Below are positions 24,357 to 35,570 of a DNA stretch of 64,000 bases, piece by piece. The DNA is taken from NCBI GenBank assembly GCA_023614405.1, contig CM042694.1, forward strand, positions 477,497,392 through 477,561,391, given 5' to 3'. Below the pieces are notes generated by a model, which had not been told where the DNA came from, did not search any database, and saw only the letters and a program-made list of their open reading frames with translations. How positions within the stretch are numbered: position 1 is the stretch's first letter; every line of letters starts with the position of its first letter. The position numbers were made by a program, and so were the translations under genes. The stretch comes from Avena insularis. Lineage: Eukaryota; Streptophyta; Magnoliopsida; Poales; Poaceae.

Positions 24357-25770
24357 TGATGTCTACGCACTTCTATTCTTGTAGACAGTTGTTGGGCCTC
24401 CAAGTGCAGAGGTTTGTAGAACAGCAGCAAGTTTTCCCTTAAGTGGATTATCCAAGGTTTATCGAACTCAGGGAGGAAGTGGTCAAAGGTATCCCCTCTC
24501 AAGCAACCCTGCAATCAAGATATAAGAAGTCTTTTGTGTCCCCAACACACCCAATACACTTGTCAGGTGTATAGGTGCACTTGTTCGGCGAAGAAATAGT
24601 GAAATACAAGTGGTATGGATAATTATAAGTGGTAACGGTGATAGAAAATAGCTTGCTGGCGTGGAAAGGATTAAAGTAAAACTGAAATAAAGATGGAAGC
24701 AAGCAAACATGTAACAGATCTAATTGCAAACGGTGTTTCAATGCTTAGAAACAAGGCCTAGGGATCATACTTTTACTAGTGAACACTCTCATATAAATAT
24801 ATTCTTCTTTATGATACTACACTGAACTACTCTCCGATTGGACACTCCAATCGTTGGTAGGGCTATAACAGCACACCTCAAAGTTCATCTTTCCCATCTA
24901 GAAAACCCCACACTGTCACCTTGAGTACTAGACGAGTCCAACAAACACCACAATTTCATAAAGACATCCAACTCCAAATATAACTCATAACAAGTATTTG
25001 TAATCTCTAGCCTAAGTGCCACCATGGTGTGCACGCTGTCACTTTCACACACATGGGGAGAGCAGAGATCTATTAAAGCACTTGAGTAGCAAGGTAGATC
25101 TATAGATTACAAGCTCATGATCACAATATGATCATGCATAGAGAGAGAGATGAACACATAGCTACCGGTAGAACCCTTAGCCTCGAGAAAGAGCTACTCC
25201 CTCCTCATCATGGGAATCAGCAATGGTGATGGAGATGGTGGTGGAGATCGATGGAGATGGCTCCGGGGGCACTTCCCCGTCCCGGTAGGGTGCCAGAATA
25301 GAGACTTTCGTCCCCGAATCTCCTCTTGATGGCGGTCTTTGTGGAACTTTTCGTGGCTGGAGGCTTGACGATTTAGGGTTTATGCATCGGGGGGCTTCTT
25401 ATAGGCGAAGAGGCAAGGTCGGTGGGCGGCCAGGGGGCCCACACCACCTGGTGGCACGGCCAGGGCTAGCCCACGCCACCACATGGTGTGGCCTCCCTGT
25501 GGGCCCTCTCCGTCTCGTCTTCTGGCTCCGTGAGTCTTCCAGTAAAATACCAACTTTGGCTTTTGTCCTGTCCAATTCCGAGAATATTCATTTTCTGACT
25601 TCCTGGAACCAAAAACAGCTGAAAACAGGCAACTAGCACTGTGGCATCTTGTTAATAGGTTAGTTCCAGAAAATGTGTAAAAGTACTCCCAAGTGTGGAC
25701 AAAACATAAGAAAGTAGATATAAAACAAGCATGGAACATCAAAAATTATAGATACATTTGCAATGTATCA
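24357..25770 (-). repeat. 5' LTR of the nested Gypsy element
   Basis: Partner of 19243-20660, with the same TG...CA ends. It lies upstream of the primer-binding site in the minus orientation, so it would drive transcription. A TSD-like ATGGC follows at 25771-25775. Confidence 0.9.
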
Positions 25771-25775
25771 ATGGC

Positions 25776-27603
25776 ACCAGCCATGTTGCGTGCATCCCTC
25801 CGTCTTCGCTCCGTAGAGCCCATGTGGGATCGCTCATCATGGGGAGATCTTGGTCTTCTGCGGCTGTTTAGGGTTGACTGGCAAAGCTCCGGGTTGGACT
25901 CAAGCCTCTACTAGGTGGCCATTTCCTGTTGCTTGCATGCCTTGGTGACGAGGTCGTACACCTGAGCAACTGCTTCTAGCGACCTGTCCTGCTCTAGGAG
26001 GGTCTTGGCAACGGCAATGTTGAGGGCAGGAGTTGGCATTACTTGCCTCTCCTCTGAATCAATGTATGGGGTGGCTTTTGCCGGTTTGGTTCCGTCATAT
26101 CCCAACCTGCGCCGAACATCGGGGTCTTCGACGACATGAGCTGGTGCTTTCTTTGCCTTGTCCTTTAGTAGGAACTGCTTGTACTCAGCCTCCATAGCTC
26201 TTGTCGCCTTGATAGATTGTTGTGCCCTGGCCATGTCTTTGTCCAGCTAAGTGCCCTGTTCTATGATGCACTTGGCCTCCACTAGGATTTCTGCATGCTT
26301 CTCATCAAGCTCCGTAATGCTTCGAATATGGGTGACAGTAATGGGCTCAATGAGGAGTGCACCGTATATCGCCTTGTCGGCGAGAGTAACCAATGGGTTG
26401 CCAGCTGCAGACGTTGACGGTGGCGGTGGCGGCGGATTTGTTTGCTTGAAAGTACTAGGGCATGTGGTGAGTTCTTGCACCTGCTGCGGTCGGATAGCCG
26501 GAGGAGGCATGGCCTTGGCCGGAGCCGGAGGCTCGGTGGCCTTCTTTGCCGTTGTCGCTCTGGTAACCATAGGTGTGGGTGGAGCTCTCTCACATTCCAG
26601 TTCATGCCCGTCTTCTTCCATCACGCCCCCTATGGCGACTAGCACTTGGTGGGACGTGTTGGCCTTCTCAACGCGCTCCTCCTTCTCGATCTCATGCTCG
26701 ATCTCCCTCATAACAGCATTGTATTCCTCCGAGTTAGCATCCGAGCCGCCTCCATCGATATTGATGTCGGCGTATAGCGCATCAAGGATGGAGTCAGAGT
26801 TGGCTTCGGTGTTGTTGACGGTGGATGTGGAGGGTGATGGAGGTGGGCTATTGTTGTTGCTTCCTCCGGCTTCGGGCCCAGGCATAGCTTGAGTGTTCTC
26901 CTCGTCGTCCGCGTATTCATTGACAATTGCGACCATCTCGCCAAGGGTGAGAGGGCCTGCGGCCTGCCGTCTTCGGAGGGTATGTTGGAGGAGCGTTCCG
27001 GGCGTGAGCCCTTCCATGAAGTGGTAGATGAGTTCGTCAGCATGGTCACCCTCTAGGGTTTCCCTCACCCTCATCCATCTGGCAAGGTATTCGCGGGGAG
27101 GTTCCCCGTCCCTCTGAACGCATCTGGCCAGATCGAAGATGGTGACGACGCCGACAAAGTGGACCTTGGCATCTCTAACGCTCGGGGAAGCCAAGCTGAT
27201 TTGCGGGGTCCTTCCATCGTTATATCCTGCATAGGGGCGCTTTGGGTGGGCCTTGAATTTTCCTGATCTGAGCCGCCATACTCTAAAGAGAGGTACAGCC
27301 TAGATTCTTCCGTGTATCCGGCCCGTAGGCGGTCCGTGCAGGCCTTGATGAGTTTCTGACTTCCTGGGAGCTAGGACCCAAGTCAGTTTCACCGATGAAG
27401 ATGTGGATGTCTCCGAAGGGGATGACGGAGCATCGCATAGGGTTCATCTTCACCGGTACATAGAATTCATCTAGAGGGACGATCGGGAGTTGCCGGAGAA
27501 GAGAACACGTCCAATGGCTACAGTATCGCTGATTCCCGCGAAGAGCTTGGACCTCGCTCGGTGTAGAGCTCGAAGCGCCTCTTGCCCCCACGATGGGCGC
27601 CAA
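25776..27603 (-). pseudogene. Gypsy gag, N-terminus and first module
   Basis: Read right to left: the N-terminal block 27283-27603 (LLRQLPIVPLDEFYVPV, VIPFGDIHIFIGETD) starts directly at the primer-binding site. The second block, 26247-27194, has the gag signature FDLARCVQRDGEPPREYLARWM, then HFMEGLTPGTLLQHTLRRRQ and LGEMVAIVNEYA, then an acidic and proline-rich linker. The third block, 25911-26234, is helical and charged. Frame breaks separate them. The FDLARCVQ...YLARW motif resembles GDLHRCVQ...YLSCW in the second gag module at 18.4 kb, so the gag appears to carry two related modules. Confidence 0.75.
27585..27602 (-). other. Primer-binding site of the Tat Gypsy element
   Basis: Minus strand TGGCGCCCATCGTGGGG begins two bases after the LTR end at 27605. 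TGGCGCC(C)A-type sites are standard tRNA primer-binding sites for grass Gypsy elements of this kind. The site confirms that 27605-28141 is the 5' LTR. Confidence 0.8.
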
Positions 27604-27604
27604 C

Positions 27605-28141
27605 TGTCATGGTACTACCGACGAGTACGCCATGGAGGGGTCCTCACAAAACGTGTTTAGAGATGTGGGGTAAGGCGGAGAGTTGGCGGGTACGAGGTAA
27701 CACAACTTACCCAGGTTCTCGTCCCACAACGGTGACAAAACTCTACTCCTACTATAAATCACTATAATGGCAATACGTCGAGTTACAGAGATCGGTTCGT
27801 TGTGCGAGGTGTTGTACATTGTATGTTGAGTGTTGCTATAAAGGCTCCCATAGGTCCGGTTTATAAAGGCACCAGAACCTAGGGTTACAGGGAAAAGACC
27901 TTGCCGAACAAGGTAAAGAGTCCTACACTATTACAAACTAGTTTTCGTGTCTTGTACTTTAAGGCTCCGAGTATGTCGATGACTCCTGCGTAGGCTTCCT
28001 TTATCCGGCATGGGCGTCCCTTCTGGATCTGTCTAACTAGGCCGCTCAGCGGATCATAGGCCATGCTACCAACTGTGGGCCACCCAGGTTAGCGAGATTA
28101 GAGATGTGTTATGGTGATATCCATTTAGCATATCCCTAACA
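27605..28141 (-). repeat. 5' LTR of the Tat Gypsy element
   Basis: 537 bp with TGT...ACA ends on the plus strand (TGTCATGGTACT at the left, ATCCCTAACA at the right). Positions 27749-28141 align with the left copy at 2857-3249. The two copies differ at many scattered sites, so the insertion is not recent. Confidence 0.88.
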
Positions 28142-28368
28142 GTCATCGAGTTTGAAGTACTTGTATCTTGCTTATCACTTGTGATATATATATCTTGTGC
28201 CATCTTGCTTAGCTTAATTTGTTATTTGTGCACTTAGTTGAGTCTAGCTTACTTTTGTTTTATGCTTGTAAAATATTAGTTAGTTTAATTTGTATTTTTT
28301 CAAGCCAAAACCGTAATAGCTTTAAAATTTCCTATTCACCCCCTCTAGGCGGCATATCTATCCTTTCA
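28142..28368 (+). mobile_element. 3' terminal fragment of another LTR
   Basis: Ends with CCTATTCACCCCCTCTAGG, then GGCATATCTATCCTTTCA, which is the familiar 3' end of a grass LTR class and the same motif as the reverse complement of the solo LTR at 57815-60068. The Tat element appears to have inserted in this LTR. Its other half should lie to the left of the window. Confidence 0.6.
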
Positions 28369-30590
28369 CTTGGACACCTGCTGGAATAGCGTGGGCGCCA
28401 ATTGGCATGGATGCTTCTCTACCATCAGCGTAGCCAACTCTAGCGGTGATGGAGGACAACGCCGACTCCGCTTGGTCTGTACTTATATGATGTCGCCGCC
28501 AGACTTTAGTGTTTGGACCGTTGTGGTCGTGAACTAAGAATTTGGCCCGTGAGTGGCCGCGAACTATGAATCTTATGCTTTAAGTGGCGTTTTGATCGTT
28601 GGGAGCGCCGGTGTGGGACGGCGTCCCTAAACTACCGGCCGTTTGGGCAGTGCGCCCAACCCAGCTGTCGGTCACCCGTTGGGGTGCCGGTGGAGATGTT
28701 TTTAATAATCATCAACAACAGTTAAAAAAGACTTAATAGTAATAAAAATACTAGCTGAATGTCCGTGCGTTGCTACGGCTAATGTTGACATGTAGTTGTA
28801 CAAAAAATGGTCATCGAATTATTTTGTGACATGAACTATTTCATTTACCGTTCAGATATTTCTAAAGAAAGCTTCATGTTCATTATCAAGGCTGGGGAAT
28901 TTGGTTTGAGTCCATTTAAACTCCACAAAATGATTTATCAGCAAATATTTTTTTGCCAATGTTTTTCTTGTTGTTATCTTCATTACATATTTTATATTCC
29001 AGTAACTTCCAACCAAATATTGATGTCACCTATTTGATATTTTTGAAGATTTCAGTTTGTGTGTCATCCAGAACAAATGGTAAGAGGTGTATTAGTCCTC
29101 ACAGAGTATTATTACTGCATATTGTATCTCCAAACGTGAACTCAAACAGGTCCTGAAAAACTTAGAGTTAGGTTTGGTAGCACTGCATGAGAGGAAGAGC
29201 CGGCCTATGACCAAATACATCCTAATGTATGTTTCATTATGCTGGAATAGAGACTACAATGAAATTTCATATCGTTAGTGGTGGCAGTGGATGTTCTGTT
29301 GGTACTTGGTAGGGCAATTTCTGTGAAACCTGTGTGACCCAGGACGTCGATCTGAACCTACCTGGTGGAGGCCGGAGTTCAGCGCCTCTACGTGGCACGA
29401 CCTGCTACGCGCGATGCTAGCTCGAGACGAAAGCAATCTTATACCATTCCCCTGTATCGTCCATTGATTCCCCGTAAAGTACATGAAAAAACAAGAAAGG
29501 TATAGCTTATTAGTTTTAGTAACTAAGCTCAGAAAAAATATTAGGACCAAATGTAGCTTGACATTTTCAATTTTTTTTTTCAGCATGGCAACATAAATTG
29601 CAGAACATCATGCCAGGTCAACGCCTAACTTTAACAACAGGTGGCTTGCAGTTCTAGGTAACGATATGAAATGTACCTTTAAAATCAGAACACAGATTAT
29701 GCATTGATTTTATTGAAAATTGCATACATGACCGTGACTGGGAGAGAAAATATCTGTATCACATAGACGCTCAAAATAAGCTCTCATTGACATCGCGAAA
29801 GTGTCAAGTTAGATGATGCTCGCACGATGATTAAATGTTAATTTAATTTTCTGCTTCACCATTCATACGCATTTATATCATCATAATATGAGAAATTTGA
29901 ATGCTCATGCGCCTAGCATATACACGTCTCTCACGTGTCTCTCACGTCTCTCATTGACGCCAAACTGAAAAATGTCTATTATGAACGCACCTATTAAGTA
30001 AACCTGAAAAAATGTTTAATGGTGTAACAGCCAATAGGCGTTTAAAAGCAGTCACATATAATTCTTGTGTGCTATTTGAACTACCTCATGAAGACCATAG
30101 ACGTTAGTGCGAGTTATATTGGTGGTTGAAAGTTTTCCGATGGCGGTGTGGCTAAAAGTGTCACCAAGAGCTAAAACCCACGCCAAACCATATGCCTTGT
30201 CCTGTGGACTATGCTCTACGTATGGTTCTACCCCCGCCAAGCAAGCCTGGCAAACAGTTCAAAAAAAAAAAAAGCAACCCTGGCAAAAGAACGTGGTGCT
30301 GTTTTGTCTCCGGAAAACATAGACCCCAGGAACGGTAAACTTAACGAAATGTTTAAATAGAATTTATAGTTTTTTACATCCGTGTTTTTCACCTGAACGT
30401 AGATTTTCATGATAAAGAGACATGTGGTGTACCTTGGACGAAGAAACACCAAAACTAGGTGCAATTTTTGGAAGCATTGTTTTTGTACGGGCCACAAAAG
30501 TTATTTTTCTCTTCAAAAAAATCTACATGTACACATAGGACAGAGGCATGGACATTTGTATTTTTTTTCTGATCATTATGACATTACGAA
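28369..30590. other. Unassigned repeat-poor to degenerate DNA
   Basis: No intact gene was recognised on either strand. The GC-rich part at 28380-28700, ending in GGTGGAGATG, resembles the terminal region of grass Harbinger elements but is too decayed to define. A GC-rich block at 29320-29450 gives a minus-strand frame that I cannot assign. The remainder is AT-rich, with A/T runs at 29570 and 30260. Confidence 0.5.
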
Positions 30591-30599
30591 TATTATTTG

Positions 30600-31345
30600 T
30601 TTCACCCAGAGAGCATATGTTTTTTTCTTTTTAGATCAAGCATATGCTTTTGGATGTTGATTTGAATATCCTCAGCCACACGCATATATTTGCCGTCGTT
30701 TTCTCCTTCAATATGTCGGAGAAGCACAGCTTTTCTTACACGAAAGGCTCGAGATAACTTCATTACGTCAGTGCACAAGTTGAACTTGTTTAAATTATAT
30801 AACTGCCTGTATAGAAACAAAATCCATCATATTAGTTTTTTCACCCTAACTCACAAGTTGTATCCAATATTTTTTCCAACAACAAAGAACTTGCAAGTTG
30901 CACAGCCTGGTGCCAAAAAAGGTCGACGCGTGACTAATCACATAGATGATCAGTGACCGTACGTAACATGCTCTAAACAACACGTCCATCTTACTCTGTC
31001 TTTCCCGAATTAGATTTCACATATTTGTCAAATTCACGGGCATGTATCGATATACTCCTTCCGTTCAAAATATAAGAGGTTTTAGCTTTGTGAATAAAAT
31101 ATATCTAGACCCCTTTTAGTATGAGGTTCACTCTAAATCTAGATGAATCTACATACTAAAAGAAGTCTAGATACACTTCATTCATAAAACTAAAACATCT
31201 TATATTTTAAAACGGAGGGAGTACGTTTTAGAGTACACATACATCTGAATCTACACAAATCTGCGACGTCTTGTTCGAATGGAAAGAGTATTAGTTTCGT
31301 CACCCTAACTCAGCAAATTGTGGCCAACATTTAATTCAAGAACAT
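30600..31345. repeat. Divergent local duplication, copy 1
   Basis: Sequence at 30620-30700 (GCATATGCTTTTGGATGTTG and following) recurs at 35395-35460. The part at 30835-31050 recurs at 35535-35568 and 36440-36640. The part at 31250-31345 recurs at 39785-39860. Copy 1 contains a Stowaway MITE that the second copy lacks. A third partial copy of the CACCCTAACTCGCAAGTTT stretch begins within 39830-39975. No coding sequence was seen. Confidence 0.75.
31055..31221. mobile_element. Stowaway MITE in duplication copy 1
   Basis: 167 bp with TA at both ends (31053-31054 and 31222-31223) and terminal inverted repeats of the CTCCNTCCGTT / AACGGAGGGAG type. The duplicate locus near 36620-36640 has the uninterrupted flanks, which serve as an empty site. 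Confidence 0.88.
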
Positions 31346-31498
31346 ATGATTTAGGGGCGTATGCATGAATCCAACAAATAAATACATCAACTTTAGACAG
31401 ACGAAAATAACATAATTAAAGAAGATCAAACCTTAATCGACCTTCAGGGTTGAGGCTAGGGAGTCGGGGGCAGGGGCAAAACAGGATCGATCAATTTA

Positions 31499-33740
31499 GA
31501 GCATCTCTAGCAGATACCGCATCTCGCCCTATACCGCAAAATAATCGTCAGTTTGCGGTATGAGGTGGAAAATATGGTTTTTCTAGATACCACATATCGT
31601 ACCGCATCCGAATTTTTTTTACGGCTCTCCGCATCCCGCATATTTTCGGTTCCGACTGGTCTTTTTGCCGCCCCCCGCAAACGCCCGCGAGTGGAGACGC
31701 GCTGAAGATTCACGCCTCCCGTCTGGCAATCCTCCTCTGCCGCGTTCCCCACCGCCACCGCCCCGTACCAATTCCCTGGTTCCCGGCCATTGCGCGCCGA
31801 CGCCGCCTCCAGCTGCCGCCTGCCGCGCGTCGTCATCGCTCTGGAGTGCTTGTCGCATCGCCCGTCGCCGTCACAGCGCTACCCAACGCGGAGCCACCGC
31901 TGACGCCATCGCCTCTCGATCTACGGCGGAATTGATCTGTCGCCCGTCCGATCCCTTGCCAATCGACCGCTTGTGCGTCGGATCTGCACGCCGCCCGTCC
32001 GTCGCCGCCGCCTGAGCCGGGAAACCCTCTTGCTCCTACGTTCCTTTGTCTCAAATTTCGAAATTTATTAGATTTAGGATTCGTGCGGCAGAGATTTTGT
32101 AGATGAGTTCGGCGTGGAGTGAATTGGTGTTTTGCGACGAGTTCTTCTGTTCGGTTTTTGATGGAGGACTCGTTTCCTGATGAGTCTGACTGGGAGGACC
32201 TCTACGATGACGAGGCAGAGGACCTCCTTCTGCTGGCTGCCATCGACGAACTGGAGGCGGAGGAGAATACCTGAAAAAGAAGGAGGGGATCAACTGCCAT
32301 GCGATTGTGCATCCCGTGCAACTATTTCGCCGCCGGTAATAGATGAGACGGCCCTGTTCGAGAAGATTGTGAAAGCTTGTGATGCCAACTGCCGGTACTT
32401 CACGCAAGTAGAAATTGTGCTGCCTTGCTTGGTTTCAGTTCGTACCAAGATCTCCGCCGCGATGAGGGTGATGGCCTATGGAGTGTTAGTTGAGTGCACT
32501 GATGGATATCTTCGTATTGGTGAAGATATGACCATGGCATGCGTGCGCAAATTCGCGAAGACATTGATCAAGTTTTTCGGCCCAACGTACATTCGAGCAC
32601 CAAACTAGGACACTGAGAGGCTCATGGCAGAGAATGAGAAAAGAGGTTGGCCGAGGATGCTCGGAAGCCTCGATTGCATGCATTGGACATGGAAGAACTT
32701 CTCAAATGCATGCAACATGGCATGTAGTACATTGACCATCACCGAGATGCAACAATCGTGCTTAAAGTTGTGGCCTTGCAGGACTTGTGGATATGATATT
32801 GCTTCTTTGGTCTACCGGGTTCTCTGAATGACATCAACGTCTTGCAGAGATCTCCTTTATTTTCGAAGCTAGCAAATGAAGAACAGTCTGCCTGCAACTA
32901 CAAGATCAATAGCCGTGAGTACAATATGGGGTATTATCTCACATATGGGATTTATCCACAATAGGCAACATTTGTGAAAACAATAAGTAGATCCCAAAAC
33001 CCCTAAGAAGCTTATTTTGCAACTTGTCAAGAAGCAGCCCGCAAAGACATTGAGAGAGATTTTGGTGTTCTTCAAGCTAGGTTTGCAATTGTCTGAGGGC
33101 CTACTCGTTACTGGCAAAAGAAACACCTGAACAACATCATGACAACATGTGTAATTGTACACAACATGATTGTTGAGGATGAGAGGGAGAAGAGGTTGCC
33201 CTTGGAGTATGACAATATTGGTTGTCGTGTCAAGCCTACAAGAAACCCTGACAAGCTACAAGCATTTTTTAAAACCTACTGGCGGATTGAAAACAAAACT
33301 CAGCATTCTAATCTTCGTCAAGATCTTATTGTCCACCGTTGGTTATTGCTAGGCAGGAGTTTCATTGAGTTTTCTTTGTATCCATCCGTTTTCCATACAA
33401 AACTCTCATTCATTTGTGCTCTTGAATTCTTTATTTTTGAAATATTTTTGTAAACTATGGAATATTATGGATTTGTAATTCTATAACATTGATCGATCTG
33501 CATGTGTTGCTTAATTTGATCTGCAGGTATATTTCTGGAATTAATAGACGGTTCGGTTTTGCGGGCCGAAAAGGCGGCGCGAAACATATACCGCATACGC
33601 GTACCGCAAAACAGAACCACTGAATATTCTGTTTTGCATGCGATATCGTATTCGTTCACCGCCATTTTTGGCCAGAAAAATGGTTTATGTACGCATCATG
33701 TTTGCGATACCGCAGAATGCGGTATCTGCTAGAGATGCTC
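31499..33740 (+). mobile_element. PIF/Harbinger element, degenerate
   Basis: About 2.2 kb bounded by inverted copies of GAGCATCTCTAGCAGATACC (31499 onward, and its complement ending at 33740). GCGGTA-type subterminal motifs recur at both ends. The interior encodes a Harbinger nuclease-like relic. A 3-bp TTA/TAA duplication is expected; TTA is present on the left (31496-31498) but ATG follows on the right, so one edge may have changed. Confidence 0.75.
32161..33440 (+). pseudogene. PIF/Harbinger transposase (DDE nuclease) relic
   Basis: The frame starts with an acidic MEDSFPDESDWEDLYDDE at 32161. Later frames keep recognisable family blocks: VMAYGVLVECTDGYLRIGE (32470-32530), [26 protein letters not shown] (which includes the first catalytic Asp region), [16 protein letters not shown] (second Asp), YNMGYYLTYGIYP, then ERDFGVLQARFAIV (Glu region) and TTCVIVHNMIVEDER. 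Stops after ENT (about 32270), after RAPN (32606-32608), near 32960 and near 33098, and frame changes at about 32770 and 32830, inactivate it. The normal role is cutting and joining Harbinger ends, usually with a separate Myb-like partner, which was not seen here. Confidence 0.8.
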
Positions 33741-34540
33741 ATGCGGTATTGCAAACTGTGGATGCGGTGTACCGCAAACCGTTTTTTCCGACAAAGGATG
33801 GCAGGTACTTGGAATCAGATCGATCTCACCAATCAATTGGAGTTGGAAGATTTATTTTCTTGGGAGAGCTGAAAATTGCGAGGTGTTTTTATATGCAGAA
33901 CGTGTAGATTGGAGTTTTTCTTTTGACCTGATCGGAACTGGAGTTTTTCTTTTGAACTAATCGGATTTGACTTTTTTTGGACTTGGGGATTAGAGGATAT
34001 AACGTAAAAAGAACGATCAGGACTCCACTTTAAGCTCGGTCTTGTTCGTTTGGAGACCTGCAAACCTAATCGGAAGTGGGGCCTTGCATGGCAGGTCGAC
34101 TTCGTGATCAGACGCCCAAGCAAAATAAGCTGGAGATGTTGCAGGCCTGGGCCGACCGCTGGGATTTAGGGGCCAATTTTTTTTGCTGCCCTGTACCTTC
34201 GCCCAGGTCACACTGCTCCTTGGACGGGCCTGGTTGTGCGTCAATGAGATTTTGCGAAGGATTATTGAATTTGTGGTATTTCCATATTGGGTTTTAGAAC
34301 CAATATGAATTCTGAAATTCTCTTTGTCTATTAGGAGAGACATCTAATGGCTATACTAACGGTGCTAAACTTTACCCACATTGCTTGTGAAAGGCATGTT
34401 ACACCACCGTATATACTAGATTGTTCTACCACTCACTAAAGCAAGAGAAAAGGGAGCAACTCTCGCACATTCCTCTGACGCAGCCCGCCTTACCACGTCT
34501 CGACACGACCCGCGCGCGTCGCGAAAGAGCCGAGCCAAGC
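33741..34540. other. Unassigned sequence
   Basis: No gene or repeat was recognised. The piece just right of the Harbinger end (33740-33780) still carries GCGGTA and ACCGCA motifs like the element's subterminal DNA, so the true boundary may lie slightly further right. Confidence 0.4.
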
Positions 34541-34544
34541 TCCT

Positions 34545-35278
34545 GTGTTGGTTTTGATGTTTAGGATTCTGTTCGTGAACACTCAGAAGATATCTCTTCT
34601 AGATTTTTTTTCCCTTGTCGTTTGCATCCGGATTTTCTCGGCTCTTCCTTGTCCACTTACAACCGGATTTTCTCCGCTCTCCTTTGTTGCTGTGGGTTCG
34701 GATTTTTTCGGCTCTTGTCCCCATGAAGATTTCTTGGGAAGTAAGAGGATCTTATCCTTTATAAATAGAGGACAGATGCACAAGAGAGAATATATTTCCA
34801 CTTCCAGTTTCTTGAGTAGCTCTCTTCGTTTTCTCCATCCCGGCCTGCGGCGTGCATCGCACAGATCGGGACAGTGGGACTCTGGAACCACGCCTCTCGA
34901 GAACCTGTATGGGTGAGAGGCGATTAGGTTTGGGGAGCGCTCAGTGTGACTATTGACAACCACGACGTCATCCGACGACGAGTTCCCCGACGACAGCTTC
35001 TTCCCGGACGTCGACATCAACTTCAACAACATGGTCGACAACACGAACGTTCCTGCTGCTCAGGCTGCAACGTACTTATCCCTAAACTTACACTTTTAAA
35101 ATCTGCTAGAATGTTATGTTCTAGCGTTTAGAGTAGATGTGATAGGTCCATCATGTTCAGATGTTGTTTGTTCATCTACTCACTTAATATGCATGATTGG
35201 ATTAATTATTGTTTTATTAATCATGTATATTGAGTAATTCGGATTGAATCATATGAATTGTTACTCATATTTTCAACA
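34545..35278 (+). mobile_element. LTR-like fragment
   Basis: The segment begins TGTTGGTTTTG and ends ATTTTCAACA, so it has TG...CA ends with a 5-bp inverted TGTTG/CAACA. A TATA box (TATAAATA) lies at about 34760, with a leader of promoter-like character after it. Flanks (TCCTG and TCTTA) do not form a target duplication, so it may be a rearranged solo LTR. Short frames in the 3' part are not convincing as genes. Confidence 0.4.
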
Positions 35279-35570
35279 TCTTACACTAAAATAAGTCTAG
35301 ATAAGTACGGATCTAAACAAATCGAAATCACTTATTTTAGGACAGAGGGCGGCGTATTTGTTTCACCCGAAGAAGGCATATTTTTTTTAGATTGAGCATA
35401 TGCTTTTGGATGTTGATTTGAATATCCGCAGCCGCACACGTATCTTTTGCCATCATATTCCTCTTGAGAAGAAGCACAACTTGAACTTGTCTAAATTATA
35501 GTATAACTGCATACAAAATAAAAGAAAATCCATCATGTCAGTTTTTTCACCCTAACTGGCAAGTTTATTT

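Larger units (their letters stand above)
19243..25770 (-). mobile_element. Non-autonomous Fatima/Sabrina-like Gypsy element nested in gag
   Basis: It has two LTRs of 1418 bp (19243-20660) and 1414 bp (24357-25770), near-identical by eye, with TG...CA ends. The flanks ATGGA (19238-19242) and ATGGC (25771-25775) are a 4/5 match, consistent with an old 5-bp duplication. The minus-strand primer-binding site is 10 bp inside the right LTR, and a polypurine tract (AAGCTTGGGGATG) adjoins the left LTR, so transcription runs right to left. The 3.7 kb interior lacks any recognisable pol and holds one intact 233-codon ORF. The family name is my recollection of its PBS/PPT signature and is not verified. 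Confidence 0.88.
2857..28141 (-). mobile_element. Tat-lineage Ty3/Gypsy retrotransposon, interrupted by two later insertions
   Basis: Order on the minus strand: 5' LTR 27605-28141, primer-binding site at about 27585-27602, gag 27603 down to about 17.6 kb, protease, RT, RNase H, a second RNase H-like region and integrase to about 13.7 kb, an opposite-strand ORF, then the 3' LTR at 2857-3249. The opposite-strand ORF with a putative gypsy-type transposon domain and the second RNase H-like region are known marks of the Tat/Grande/RIRE2 lineage. After removing the nested LINE and the nested LTR element, about 12.9 kb remain, a normal size for this lineage. All reading frames are broken, so the copy is dead. 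The right-hand target-site flank would be GTCAT (28142-28146); the left flank is outside the window. Confidence 0.85.

Noticed and set aside
29275..29586. 103-codon minus-strand ORF
   Set aside because: No recognised domain; GC-rich island of unclear origin, left as unassigned.
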